From: Azospirillum sp. TSH100
Lineage (GTDB): Bacteria; Pseudomonadota; Alphaproteobacteria; Azospirillales; Azospirillaceae
Reading direction: 5' to 3'
Assembly: GCF_004923295.1 (NCBI RefSeq)
Contig: NZ_CP039636.1
Coordinates: forward strand, 222,001 to 286,000
Length of the DNA stretch: 64,000 nt
Both the position numbers and the translations under genes were made by a program. Below the pieces are notes generated by a model. That model ran no database searches, had not been told where the DNA came from, and saw nothing but the letters and a program-made list of their open reading frames with translations. This document shows positions 8,107-16,383 of the stretch, piece after piece; the first letter of the stretch is position 1, and every line of letters starts with the position of its first letter.

Positions 8107-9879
8107 ATGCCCGCGCGTGCGTATACTCCGCCTTCCTCCAGCGGACGCCTGTCCGCCGCCCGCCAGTTCCTGACCGATGTCTGGCGCCTCACGAAGCCCT
8201 ATTGGTCGTCGGAAGAGAAATGGGCGGCGCGCGGCCTGCTGGCCGCGATCGTCGTGCTCAATCTGGCGGCGGTGTTCATGGAGGTCTGGTTCACCCAGAT
8301 CAACGCCGACATCTTCAACGCGCTTCAGGACAAGGATCAGAATGGATTCATCCAGGCCCTGCTGGTGTTCGGCGGTCTGGCGCTGGTATTCATCGCCGTG
8401 GCGGTGTACCGCCTTTACCTGAACCAGATGCTGCAAATCCGCTGGCGCCGTTGGCTGACCGAGCGCTATCTCGGCGACTGGCTGGAGAAGCAGACCTATT
8501 ACCGCCTGCAATTCGCCGACACCGGCACCGACAACCCGGACCAGCGCATCGCCGAGGATCTGCGCAGCTTCGTCCAGCTGACGCTGAGCCTGTCGCTGGG
8601 CTTCATGACCAATCTGGTCTCGCTGGTCTCGTTCCTCGCCATCCTGTGGAGCCTGTCGGGATCGGTCACCATCCCCTGGCTCGGCATCGACCTGCCCGGC
8701 TACATGGTGTGGGTGGCGCTGGTCTATGCCGTCGCCGGCACTTGGATCACCCACAGGATCGGCAAGCCGCTGGCCCGCCTCAGCTTCGACCAGCAGCGGT
8801 ATGAGGCCGACTTCCGCTTCGCCCTGGTCCGCCTGCGCGAGAATGCCGAGAGTGTTGCCCTGCAACAGGGCGAGGCACAGGAGGCGCGGGGCTTCGGCGA
8901 CCGCTTCGCCCGCGTCGTCGCCAACTGGTGGTCGCTGATGCGCACGCAGAAGCGGCTGGTCTGGTTCACCTCCGCCTATGGACAGGTCGCCGTCATCTTC
9001 CCGCTGCTGGTCGCCGCCCCGCGCTATTTCAGCGGCGCCCTGCCGCTGGGTTCGCTGATGCAGACATCGCAGGCGTTCGGGCAGGTGCAGGGGGCGATGT
9101 CCTGGTTCATCGACGCCTATGTGAACCTCGCCGACTGGCATGCCACCACCAGCCGCCTGACCGGCTTCCACCATGCGGTGGAAGCCGTGCGGGCCGATGC
9201 CCGCGACCATGCCGAGGTGGAGCGCGCGGCAGCGACCGACGGTGCCCTGACGCTGGCCGGGCTGGCCCTGACCCTGCCGAAGGGTGGCACGCCGCTGGTC
9301 CGCGCCGACCTGACGGTACAACCGGGCGAAACGCTGCTGATCACCGGCCCTTCGGGGTCGGGCAAGAGCACGATCCTGCGCGCCATCGCCGGCATCTGGC
9401 CCTTCGGCCGTGGCCGGATCGCCCTGCCGGGCGCCGCCGCTGCCAACGGCAGCATGGTCCTGCCGCAGAAGCCCTACCTACCCATCGGAACCTTGCGCGC
9501 CGCCGTCACCTACCCCGCATCAGCCGACGCCTTCCCTGACGAGGCGGTGCGCGAGGTGCTGGATGCCGTCGGCATGGCCGGCTTCGCCGACCGCTTGGCG
9601 GAGGAGGACCACTGGTCGCAACGGCTGTCCGGCGGAGAGCAGCAGCGGGTCGCCATCGCCCGCGCCCTGCTGCACAAGCCCGACTGGCTCTATCTGGACG
9701 AGGCGACCTCGGCCTGCGACCCGGAGACGGAGGAGCGGCTCTATGGCCTGCTGCGCACTCGCCTGCCCGGCACCACCCTGGTCAGCATCGGCCACCGCCC
9801 CAGCCTCGCCGCCTTCCACGAGCGGCGCCTGACGGTGCGGCGCAACGGCGACGGGATCGGGGAACTGGCGGCGGTGTGA
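8107..9879 (+). CDS. ABC transporter, fused permease/ATPase (SbmA/YddA-like)
   Basis: About 590 residues. The N-terminal half (about 25-330) is an ABC_membrane_2 transmembrane domain with the FTQINADIFNALQDKD and QQRYEADFRFALVRLREN blocks typical of the SbmA/BacA-YddA-ABCD group. The C-terminal half is an ABC ATPase: Walker A GPSGSGKST (about 416), signature LSGGEQQRVAIARA (about 507) and Walker B WLYLDEAT (about 527). It probably works as a homodimer in the inner membrane. Relatives import peptides or export lipids/cobalamin-like compounds; substrate unknown here. A GTG at 8050 would add 19 residues; ATG 8107 fits family N-termini better. Convergent with the LysR gene, one base apart. Confidence 0.88.
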   Translation: MPARAYTPPSSSGRLSAARQFLTDVWRLTKPYWSSEEKWAARGLLAAIVVLNLAAVFMEVWFTQINADIFNALQDKDQNGFIQALLVFGGLALVFIAVAVYRLYLNQMLQIRWRRWLTERYLGDWLEKQTYYRLQFADTGTDNPDQRIAEDLRSFVQLTLSLSLGFMTNLVSLVSFLAILWSLSGSVTIPWLGIDLPGYMVWVALVYAVAGTWITHRIGKPLARLSFDQQRYEADFRFALVRLRENAESVALQQGEAQEARGFGDRFARVVANWWSLMRTQKRLVWFTSAYGQVAVIFPLLVAAPRYFSGALPLGSLMQTSQAFGQVQGAMSWFIDAYVNLADWHATTSRLTGFHHAVEAVRADARDHAEVERAAATDGALTLAGLALTLPKGGTPLVRADLTVQPGETLLITGPSGSGKSTILRAIAGIWPFGRGRIALPGAAAANGSMVLPQKPYLPIGTLRAAVTYPASADAFPDEAVREVLDAVGMAGFADRLAEEDHWSQRLSGGEQQRVAIARALLHKPDWLYLDEATSACDPETEERLYGLLRTRLPGTTLVSIGHRPSLAAFHERRLTVRRNGDGIGELAAV

Positions 9880-9880
9880 G

Positions 9881-10786
9881 CTACGCGGGGGACGGTTCCC
9901 CCCGCGCCTCGGCCAGCAGCCACTGGCGGAAGGCGGCGAAGGGCGGGTGGTTGGCCTTGCCGCGGGGGTGGACGAGGTAATAGGCCCGTGCGCTGCGGTG
10001 CGGCCGGTCGATGGCCGGAACCAGGGTGCCGTCGTCCAGTTCGGCGCGGACCAGCAGGGTCGGCAGCAGGGCGACGCCAAGACCGGCCTCCGCCGCCTGG
10101 GCGGTGGTGGCGAACTGTTCGAAAACCATGCCGGCGCCGGGACGCGGCGCCAACCCCTGGGCCGAAAGCCACTCGTTCCAGGCATCGGCGCGGGTGCTGG
10201 TGTGCAGCAGCGGCAGGGACAGCAGATCTCCCGGCTCCGCCACCGGATGCGCCTTGAGGAAGGCAGGGGAGCAGACCGGCAGCACCTCCTCGTCCAGCAG
10301 ATGGTCGCAGACGGCGTCGGGCCAGTCGCCGAAGCCGTAATGGATCGCCGCATCCAGATCGTGCAGGCGGAAATCGAAGGGCGCCAGCTTGGTGGTGAAG
10401 TGGATCGTCACCTGCGGATGCGCCGCCTGGAAGGCCGGCAGCCGCGGCACCAGCCAGCGCGTGCCGAAGGTCGGCAGGATGGCGAGATTCAGCACGCCGC
10501 CCTTGGGGGCTGCGATGGTCCGCACGGTTGCCGCCGCGATCTGGCGCAGCGCGTCGCGGATCGGATCGGCATAGAGCGCGCCGGTCGGGGTCAGCGTCAC
10601 GCGCTGGCCCTTGCGAATGAAGAGCGCGGTGCCGATCTGGTCCTCCAGAGCCTTAATCTGCCGGCTGACCGCCCCTTGCGTCAGCGACAGCTCGGCCGCC
10701 GCAGCGGTGAAGCTGCCGGTGCGGGCCGCCGCCTCGAAGGCGGTCAGCATGCTCATGGACGGAAGAAGGCGGCGCTGCAAATCCAT
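9881..10786 (-). CDS. LysR-family regulator (GcvA-type)
   Basis: A 301-residue LysR regulator: winged helix-turn-helix at about 8-65 (LTAFEAAARTGSFTAAAAELSLTQGAVSRQIKALE) and a substrate-binding domain of the GcvA subgroup from about 92 on (LAILPTFGTRWLVPRL, then LLHTSTRADAW). The coding frame continues upstream in the antisense of the next gene, but ATG 10786 has GAGGG just before it; an in-frame ATG at 10810 has no such site. The gene is divergent from the TPP-enzyme gene with 114 bases between, the classic arrangement for a LysR protein controlling its neighbour in response to a pathway metabolite. Confidence 0.9.
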   Translation of the reverse strand: MDLQRRLLPSMSMLTAFEAAARTGSFTAAAAELSLTQGAVSRQIKALEDQIGTALFIRKGQRVTLTPTGALYADPIRDALRQIAAATVRTIAAPKGGVLNLAILPTFGTRWLVPRLPAFQAAHPQVTIHFTTKLAPFDFRLHDLDAAIHYGFGDWPDAVCDHLLDEEVLPVCSPAFLKAHPVAEPGDLLSLPLLHTSTRADAWNEWLSAQGLAPRPGAGMVFEQFATTAQAAEAGLGVALLPTLLVRAELDDGTLVPAIDRPHRSARAYYLVHPRGKANHPPFAAFRQWLLAEARGEPSPA

Positions 10787-10900
10787 GACACCCTCATTAC
10801 CAAAGCTCATGACCGGTGGAAAGAAAGTCGTTTGCACCCTGGCGCGCGGCACGGCACGCTCGATATCGTGGAGATCCGGAACAGGCGGGGCGGGATCGCG

Positions 10901-12559
10901 ATGAAGACCGGTGGTCAGTTGATCGTCGAAGCGCTGGAGGCGCAGGGCGTGCGGCGGGTGTTCGGCGTGCCGGGCGAGAGCTATCTCGCCGTGCTGGACG
11001 CCCTGCACGACAGCCCGATCGAGATGGTCGTCGCCCGCCACGAGGGCGGTGCCGCGATGATGGCGGAGGCGCAGGCCAAGCTGACCGGCCGCCCCGGCGT
11101 CTGCCTCGTCACCCGCGGTCCCGGCGCCACCAACGCCGCGGCGGGCATCCATGTCGCCCAGCAGGACGAAACCCCGCTGGTCGTTCTGGTCGGCCAGATC
11201 GAGCGCGGCATGCGCGGCCGTGATGCCTTCCAGGAGGTCGATTACGGCAAGCTGTTCGGCGGCATGTGCAAGTGGGTCGCCGAGATCGACAGCGCCGACC
11301 GCGTGCCGGAAATGATCTCCCGCGCCTTCCACACCGCGATGGCCGGCCGTCCCGGCCCGGTGGTGCTGGCCCTGCCGGAAGACACGCTGACCGAGACGGC
11401 CGAGGTCGAGGCCGCTCCGCTGGCCGAGCCGGTGGACAGCGCCCCGGCGCCGGCGCAGGTCGCCGCCTTCGGCGCGCTGCTGGCCAAGGCGGAACGGCCG
11501 CTGCTGGTCGCCGGCGGCTCCCGCTGGACGGCGGAGTCGGTCGCCGCGCTGCAAGGCTTCGCCGAAAAGCTGTCCCTGCCGGTGGCGGTGACCTTCCGCC
11601 GCCAGATGCTGTTCGACCATTGCCACCCGCTCTATGCCGGCGACATCGGGCTGGGCATCAACCCGAAGCTCGCGTCCCTGGTCAGGGAGAGCGACCTGCT
11701 GATCCTGCTGGGCGACCGCTTCTCCGAAGTGCCGTCGCAGAGCTATGGCCTGCTCGGCATCCCCGATCCCGGAAAGGCGGTGGTCCACATCCACCCTGGT
11801 GCCGAGGAGATCGGCCGAGTCTATCGCCCGACGCTTGGGATGGTCGCCACCCCGGCCGCCTTCCTGGAGGCGGTGGCGGGGTTGAGCGTGACCGCCAAAC
11901 CCGAATGGGCCGCCCGCGCCGAAGCCGCGCACGCCGCGTATGAGGCCTGGAGCACCCCGCCCGACGCCATCCCCGGCGACGTGCAGATGGGCCGCATCAT
12001 GGCGTGGCTGGACGAGCGGCTGGAGCATGACGCCATCTTCACCAACGGCGCCGGCAATTACGCCACCTGGATCCACCGTTTCCACCGCTTCCGTCGCTTC
12101 GGCACACAGGCGGCGCCGGTCTGCGGATCGATGGGCTACGGCCTGCCCGCCGCCATCGCCGCAAAGCTTCAGCACCGCACCCGCGACGTCCTGTGCTTCG
12201 CCGGCGACGGCTGCTTCCAGATGACGGGAGTGGAGTTCGGCACCGCCGTGCAGGAGGGGGCTGCCGTGCTGGTGCTGGTCGTCGACAACGGCATGTACGG
12301 CACCATCCGCATGCATCAGGAGCGCGAGTATCCCGGCCGCGTGTCCGGCACCCGCCTGCAGAATCCCGATTTCGCCGCCTTCGCCCGCGCCTATGGCGGC
12401 CATGGCGAAACGGTGGAGACCACCGACCAGTTCACCCCGGCCTTCGAGCGCGCCCGCGCGTCGGGCCTGCCGGCGATCATCCACATCAAGCTCGACCCCG
12501 AAGCCCTGACCCCGACCCGCACGCTGTCCGAAATCCGGGCGGCGGCGATGGGGAAATGA
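10901..12559 (+). CDS. Thiamine-diphosphate enzyme, acetolactate synthase-like
   Basis: A 552-residue ThDP enzyme with the three-domain layout of acetolactate synthases and decarboxylases: N-terminal PYR domain with the catalytic Glu in RHEGGAAMMAEA (about 47), central domain about 190-320, and C-terminal PP domain with the GDG...N cofactor motif (about 434-462, GDGCFQMTGVEFGTA ... DNGMYG). No regulatory-subunit gene adjoins, so a catabolic enzyme rather than IlvB is likely. The next gene overlaps or lies 38 bases downstream and encodes an ALDH7 aldehyde dehydrogenase, which suggests decarboxylation of a 2-oxo acid or similar followed by aldehyde oxidation. Substrate is unknown. Confidence 0.85.
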   Translation: MKTGGQLIVEALEAQGVRRVFGVPGESYLAVLDALHDSPIEMVVARHEGGAAMMAEAQAKLTGRPGVCLVTRGPGATNAAAGIHVAQQDETPLVVLVGQIERGMRGRDAFQEVDYGKLFGGMCKWVAEIDSADRVPEMISRAFHTAMAGRPGPVVLALPEDTLTETAEVEAAPLAEPVDSAPAPAQVAAFGALLAKAERPLLVAGGSRWTAESVAALQGFAEKLSLPVAVTFRRQMLFDHCHPLYAGDIGLGINPKLASLVRESDLLILLGDRFSEVPSQSYGLLGIPDPGKAVVHIHPGAEEIGRVYRPTLGMVATPAAFLEAVAGLSVTAKPEWAARAEAAHAAYEAWSTPPDAIPGDVQMGRIMAWLDERLEHDAIFTNGAGNYATWIHRFHRFRRFGTQAAPVCGSMGYGLPAAIAAKLQHRTRDVLCFAGDGCFQMTGVEFGTAVQEGAAVLVLVVDNGMYGTIRMHQEREYPGRVSGTRLQNPDFAAFARAYGGHGETVETTDQFTPAFERARASGLPAIIHIKLDPEALTPTRTLSEIRAAAMGK

Positions 12560-12597
12560 GTTCTACGCTTCGCTTTTTGACCCAAGGAGCCACCCCG

Positions 12598-14094
12598 GTG
12601 CAGCACAGCGACATCCTCTCCCGTTTCGGCCTGACCTCCAGCGGAGCCGGGCTGACCGCCCGGTCGCCGGTCGACGGCGCCACGCTCGCCACGGTGGCGG
12701 AGACCGCGCCGTCGCAGGTGTCGGACATCGTCGCCAACGCCGCCCGCGCCTTCGAGGCCTGGCGCTCGGTCCCGGCCCCGCGCCGCGGCGAGCTGGTCCG
12801 CCTGCTGGGCGAGGAACTGCGCGCCGCCAAGGAGGATCTCGGCCGTCTGGTTTCGCTGGAAGCCGGCAAGATCTACCAGGAAGGCCTGGGCGAAGTGCAG
12901 GAGATGATCGACATCTGCGACTTCGCCGTCGGCCTGTCGCGCCAGCTCTACGGCCTGACCATCGCCTCGGAGCGCCCGGGCCACTCGATGCGCGAGACCT
13001 GGCACCCGGCCGGCCCCTGCCTCGTCATCTCCGCCTTCAACTTCCCGGTGGCGGTGTGGGCTTGGAACGCGGCGCTGGCGCTGGTCTGCGGCGACCCGGT
13101 CGTTTGGAAGCCGTCGGAAAAGACCCCGCTGACCGCCGCCGCCTGCCAAGTGATCTTCGACCGCGCCGTAGCCCGCTTCGGCGATGCACCGGCCAACCTG
13201 TCCCAGGTTGTCCAAGGCGGTCGTGAGGTCGGCGAGGCGCTGGTCGCCCACCCCGGCTTCCCCATCGTCTCGGCCACCGGCTCGACCCGCATGGGCCGCG
13301 AGGTCTCCAAGGTGGTGGCGGAGCGCTTCGGCCGCTCGATCCTTGAGCTGGGGGGCAACAATGCCATGATCGTCGCGCCATCGGCCGACCTTGACATGGC
13401 GCTGCGCGCCATCCTGTTCTCCGCCGTCGGCACCTGCGGCCAGCGCTGCACCACGCTGCGCCGACTGATCGTCCACCGCTCGGTCAAGGATCAGCTGCTG
13501 CCGCGCCTGAAGGCAGCCTACGCTTCCGTATCGATCGGCAGCCCGTTGGAGACGGGCGTGCTGATGGGGCCGTTGGTCGACGCAGACGCCTTCAAGGCTA
13601 TGCAGCGGGCGTTGGACTCCGCCAAGGCCGAGGGCGGCACGGTGACGGGCGGCGAGCGCACGTTGACCGACCGCTTCCCCAACGCCTATTACGTCACTCC
13701 GGCCATCGTCGAGATGCCGGCCCAGACCGAGGTGGTCCGGCACGAGACCTTCGCGCCGATCCTCTATGTCCTGACCTACGACACGCTGGACGAGGCCATC
13801 GCGCTGCAGAACGCGGTGCCGCAGGGCCTGTCCTCCTGCATCTTCTCCACCGACGTCCGTGAGACGGAGCGGTTCCTGTCAGCCGCCGGGTCCGACTGCG
13901 GCATCGCCAACGTCAACATCGGCCCCAGCGGTGCGGAAATCGGCGGCGCCTTCGGCGGCGAGAAGGAGACCGGTGGCGGCCGCGAGTCCGGGTCCGACTC
14001 TTGGAAGGCCTACATGCGCCGCCAGACCGCGACGGTGAACTACTCCTCCGCGCTGCCGCTCGCCCAGGGTATCAAGTTCGAGATCATGGGCTGA
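12598..14094 (+). CDS. amaB: ALDH7-family aldehyde dehydrogenase (aminoadipate semialdehyde type)
   Basis: About 498 residues with the whole NAD-dependent aldehyde dehydrogenase core: ISAFNFPVAVWAWN, catalytic Glu in LELGGNN (about 251) and catalytic Cys in CGQRCTTLRR (about 283). The C-terminal SWKAYMRRQTATVNYSSALPLAQGIKF pattern is diagnostic of the ALDH7 (antiquitin/AmaB) subgroup, which oxidises 2-aminoadipate semialdehyde/piperideine-6-carboxylate in lysine breakdown. I place the start at GTG 12598 because AAGGAG lies eight bases upstream; an ATG at 12556 overlaps the previous stop (ATGA) and would add 14 residues. Expected to share transcription with the ThDP enzyme under the LysR gene. 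Confidence 0.88.
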   Translation: MQHSDILSRFGLTSSGAGLTARSPVDGATLATVAETAPSQVSDIVANAARAFEAWRSVPAPRRGELVRLLGEELRAAKEDLGRLVSLEAGKIYQEGLGEVQEMIDICDFAVGLSRQLYGLTIASERPGHSMRETWHPAGPCLVISAFNFPVAVWAWNAALALVCGDPVVWKPSEKTPLTAAACQVIFDRAVARFGDAPANLSQVVQGGREVGEALVAHPGFPIVSATGSTRMGREVSKVVAERFGRSILELGGNNAMIVAPSADLDMALRAILFSAVGTCGQRCTTLRRLIVHRSVKDQLLPRLKAAYASVSIGSPLETGVLMGPLVDADAFKAMQRALDSAKAEGGTVTGGERTLTDRFPNAYYVTPAIVEMPAQTEVVRHETFAPILYVLTYDTLDEAIALQNAVPQGLSSCIFSTDVRETERFLSAAGSDCGIANVNIGPSGAEIGGAFGGEKETGGGRESGSDSWKAYMRRQTATVNYSSALPLAQGIKFEIMG

Positions 14095-14170
14095 GGACTC
14101 ATGGGCTGAGATGTTTCCAGCCGGGACGGGTTGCCATCGGCGACCTGTCCCGGCCGGACCGGCAAGCGTT

Positions 14171-15004
14171 TCAGATCGCCAGCCGCCCGCGGACAGCTTC
14201 GGCCTTGGCCGTCAGCTCCTGGGGCGGCAACCGGCCGATCAGCAGGGCGGCATGGTCCGGCCCGGTCCAATAGGCGATGGACAGTCCGCCGCGCACTTCC
14301 TGTTCCACCCCGCGCACCGTGCCGGGACGGCGCAGGATGCAGAGCGCCAGCGGACCGCTGCGCGGATCGAGATAGGTGATCTGGGCCAGCGGCATGTCGT
14401 CGTAGGACAGAATCTGCGCCCGGCGGAATTCCGCCCCGGCGACCTCGACCGCCTCCGGCGTCAGGGACAGGTTGAGAGGCCGGTTCAGGGCGGCAAGCTG
14501 CGCCGACTGGGCGTCGCGGCCGGGCGTGGAGCTGCCCAGCGTCTCCCGCGTGTACAACCCCATATATTGCGCGACCACGCCATGCCAGTGGCGCTCCCGG
14601 TCCGGTCCGCCGTCATCGTCGGCCAGGTCGTCGCCATCGCCGGCTCCAAGCAGCCGGACCAGCATCCGGTCCCCCAGCACCCCCGCCGCCACAGACGCGG
14701 CGATGGCACCGAACAGGCGGCGGCGGGTCAGCGGAACGTCCGCATTGGCGGCAACCGGCGGCACGGACATCCCGTCGAGCCTGCGTTGCAGATCCGCCGT
14801 CGGGGCGGCGTCCAGCAGGGGCTGGAAGGCCTCGCCGAAGGGCAGGCTGGCGCGGGAGAGATGCTCCACCCGCGCGGCGACCGCCGGATCGCGCTCCATC
14901 AGGTCGAGCAGGCGGGCGCGATGCTCCTCCTCCAGTTCGCCGTCGATGAAGGCGGTCAGGTCCTCGTCGGAGGTAATCGGGGACTGGTCGCTCTCTCCGG
15001 TCAT
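14171..15004 (-). CDS. Anti-sigma factor, membrane-anchored
   Basis: A 277-residue protein whose N-terminal 70 residues (DEDLTAFIDGELEEEHRARLLDLMERDPAVA) match the cytosolic sigma-binding helices of RsiW/ChrR-type anti-sigma factors. The zinc-binding H-x3-C-x2-C motif of the ZAS group is not visible. A hydrophobic segment at about 99-120, preceded by three arginines, anchors it, leaving a C-terminal domain of about 150 residues in the periplasm as likely sensor. Its ATG overlaps the sigma gene stop (ATGA, 15001-15004), so the pair is translationally coupled, as expected for sigma/anti-sigma partners. Confidence 0.82.
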   Translation of the reverse strand: MTGESDQSPITSDEDLTAFIDGELEEEHRARLLDLMERDPAVAARVEHLSRASLPFGEAFQPLLDAAPTADLQRRLDGMSVPPVAANADVPLTRRRLFGAIAASVAAGVLGDRMLVRLLGAGDGDDLADDDGGPDRERHWHGVVAQYMGLYTRETLGSSTPGRDAQSAQLAALNRPLNLSLTPEAVEVAGAEFRRAQILSYDDMPLAQITYLDPRSGPLALCILRRPGTVRGVEQEVRGGLSIAYWTGPDHAALLIGRLPPQELTAKAEAVRGRLAI

Positions 15005-15522
15005 TTCGCCGCTCCGTCGCTCATCCTGTCCGCCAGCTTTGCCCGCGCCGCCGCCAGACGGCTCATCACCGTTCCGACCGGCACGTCGAGAACCGCCGCG
15101 ACCTCGCGGTAGGTCAGGCCCTCCACATAGGCGAGGAACACCGCCGCCCGCTGGGCTTCCGGCAGGTCGCCGACCAGCCGCATCACCTGCCCGGCCAGAA
15201 CCTTCGCCTCGGCCTCGCGGGCGCCGTCCACTTCCAGGCTCGCCTCCGCCTCGACGGTTCCCTGGCCGAAGCGGACCCGCCGCGCCCGGACCTCGTTCAG
15301 CCAGACCGAATTCAGGATGGCGAACAGCCAATGATCGATGCGGGACCCAGGCTGGAACTGGCCGTGCCGCTCCAAAGCCCGCAGGCAGGTCTGCTGCACC
15401 AGATCGTCCGCCCAGTCGCGCTGGCGCGACAGGACGAAGCCATATCGCCACAGGCGCGGCAAGGTGACGGACAAGCCCTGCCTGACTTCCGCTTCGCTGG
15501 CGATCTCACCGCTCCCTCGCAT
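15001..15522 (-). CDS. ECF-type RNA polymerase sigma factor
   Basis: About 173 residues with region 2 (LPRLWRYGFVLSRQRDWADDLVQQTCLRALERHGQF, about 18-55) and region 4 (LPEAQRAAVFLAYVEGLTYREVAAVLDVPVGTVMSRLAAARAKL, about 118-162) of extracytoplasmic-function sigma factors. ATG 15522 gives the usual family length. An in-frame ATG at 15621 has a better Shine-Dalgarno (GGAAAGG) but adds a 33-residue Arg/Asp/Gly-rich segment unlike the family, so the start is uncertain. A perfect 12-base palindrome sits 17 bases upstream of 15522. Likely autoregulated and held inactive by the anti-sigma encoded next. Confidence 0.88.
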   Translation of the reverse strand: MRGSGEIASEAEVRQGLSVTLPRLWRYGFVLSRQRDWADDLVQQTCLRALERHGQFQPGSRIDHWLFAILNSVWLNEVRARRVRFGQGTVEAEASLEVDGAREAEAKVLAGQVMRLVGDLPEAQRAAVFLAYVEGLTYREVAAVLDVPVGTVMSRLAAARAKLADRMSDGAAK

Positions 15523-15538
15523 GGCATCCCGGCCGATC

Positions 15539-15550
15539 CGGTCCGGACCG
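15539..15550. promoter_or_regulatory. Perfect 12-base palindrome upstream of the sigma gene
   Basis: CGGTCCGGACCG is a perfect dyad flanked by GATC-containing repeats on both sides. If translation starts at 15522 it lies in the leader and could be an operator; if translation starts at 15621 it is inside the gene and encodes the odd Arg/Asp-rich stretch. Confidence 0.35.
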
Positions 15551-15650
15551 ATCCGATCCCGTCGGCGCCCCGTCGGCCCCGCCCAACCATATGCCTCACG
15601 GCCGCTCTCGACGATAGCCATCATCCGCCTTTCCGGTGACCGAACAAAGC

Positions 15651-15691
15651 GGCGGGAGCGCCTCCCGCAGGGGGTGGCAGGCGCTCCCGCC
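15651..15691 (-). terminator. Hairpin after the TPR gene, before the sigma gene
   Basis: A perfect 12-base inverted repeat (GGCGGGAGCGCC and GGCGCTCCCGCC, 17-base loop) begins eight bases after the TPR stop on the minus strand and is followed by GCTTTGTTCG. It should end or attenuate transcription of the TPR gene and so set the level of read-through into sigma and anti-sigma genes. Confidence 0.6.
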
Positions 15692-15698
15692 GGTGGCG

Positions 15699-16244
15699 TC
15701 AGCCCCTGGCCGGCGCGGCGATGGCCTCTTCCAAGTCGCGGTATTCCTCGCATCCGGTGCCGCAGATCGCACGGATCGCCGCCAACTGCTCCCGCGCCAG
15801 ATCGGACCGTCCCTTGAGCATGTAGGCTTCCCCGAGATATTCCCGGACCTTGGCGTAGGACGGGTCGGCCGCCACCGACTTCAGGTAATAGCCGATGCCC
15901 TCGTCAACACGGCCCAGCTTGCGGGTGGCGTAGCCGCGGTAGTTCAGCACGACCGGGCTGTCCTGGTTGCGCGCCGTCGCGAGGATGTCCAGCGCCTCCT
16001 GATAGCGCTCCGCCTTCGCCAGCGAATAGGCGTAATCGGCGATGTTGTCGTCGGCAAGGTTGGCGCCGCTCTGCTTCACGCATTGCTTGGTCTTCTTGTC
16101 ATAGACCTCTCCCGGCTTGCAGGCCGGGGTGGTGTCGTCGCCCATGGCGCTGGCGGAGACAGGGGCCAGCAGGCCGGTGGCGAGCACGGCGGCGCACAGC
16201 AGACCGGCCAGGGTGCTGCTTCCTGCCTTGGAACGAATGCTCAT
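15699..16244 (-). CDS. Secreted tetratricopeptide-repeat protein
   Basis: A 181-residue exported protein: signal peptide 1-33 (ending VSASA-MGDD), a short cysteine-bearing segment (CKPGEVYDKKTKQC, about 42-55) likely forming a disulphide, then about three TPR units (66-165) with a final Cys pair near 160-165. TPR proteins mediate protein-protein contact; this one would act in the periplasm. An AGGAGAAG site six bases upstream fixes the ATG. It lies upstream of, and on the same strand as, the sigma/anti-sigma pair and is divergent from the type III PKS gene, so it may be part of the envelope-stress response those genes control. Confidence 0.75.
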   Translation of the reverse strand: MSIRSKAGSSTLAGLLCAAVLATGLLAPVSASAMGDDTTPACKPGEVYDKKTKQCVKQSGANLADDNIADYAYSLAKAERYQEALDILATARNQDSPVVLNYRGYATRKLGRVDEGIGYYLKSVAADPSYAKVREYLGEAYMLKGRSDLAREQLAAIRAICGTGCEEYRDLEEAIAAPARG

Positions 16245-16383
16245 GATGACTTCTCCTGGAATCGACGGATGAGGGTTCGGCCATATCGCGGCGCTGGCGG
16301 ACAACACCCCACCCCCGGCGGCTATTCGGCCGCGGACCGATTTTTTTGCCCCTTCGCGGCACCGAATAGAGGACCGCCCCGGC

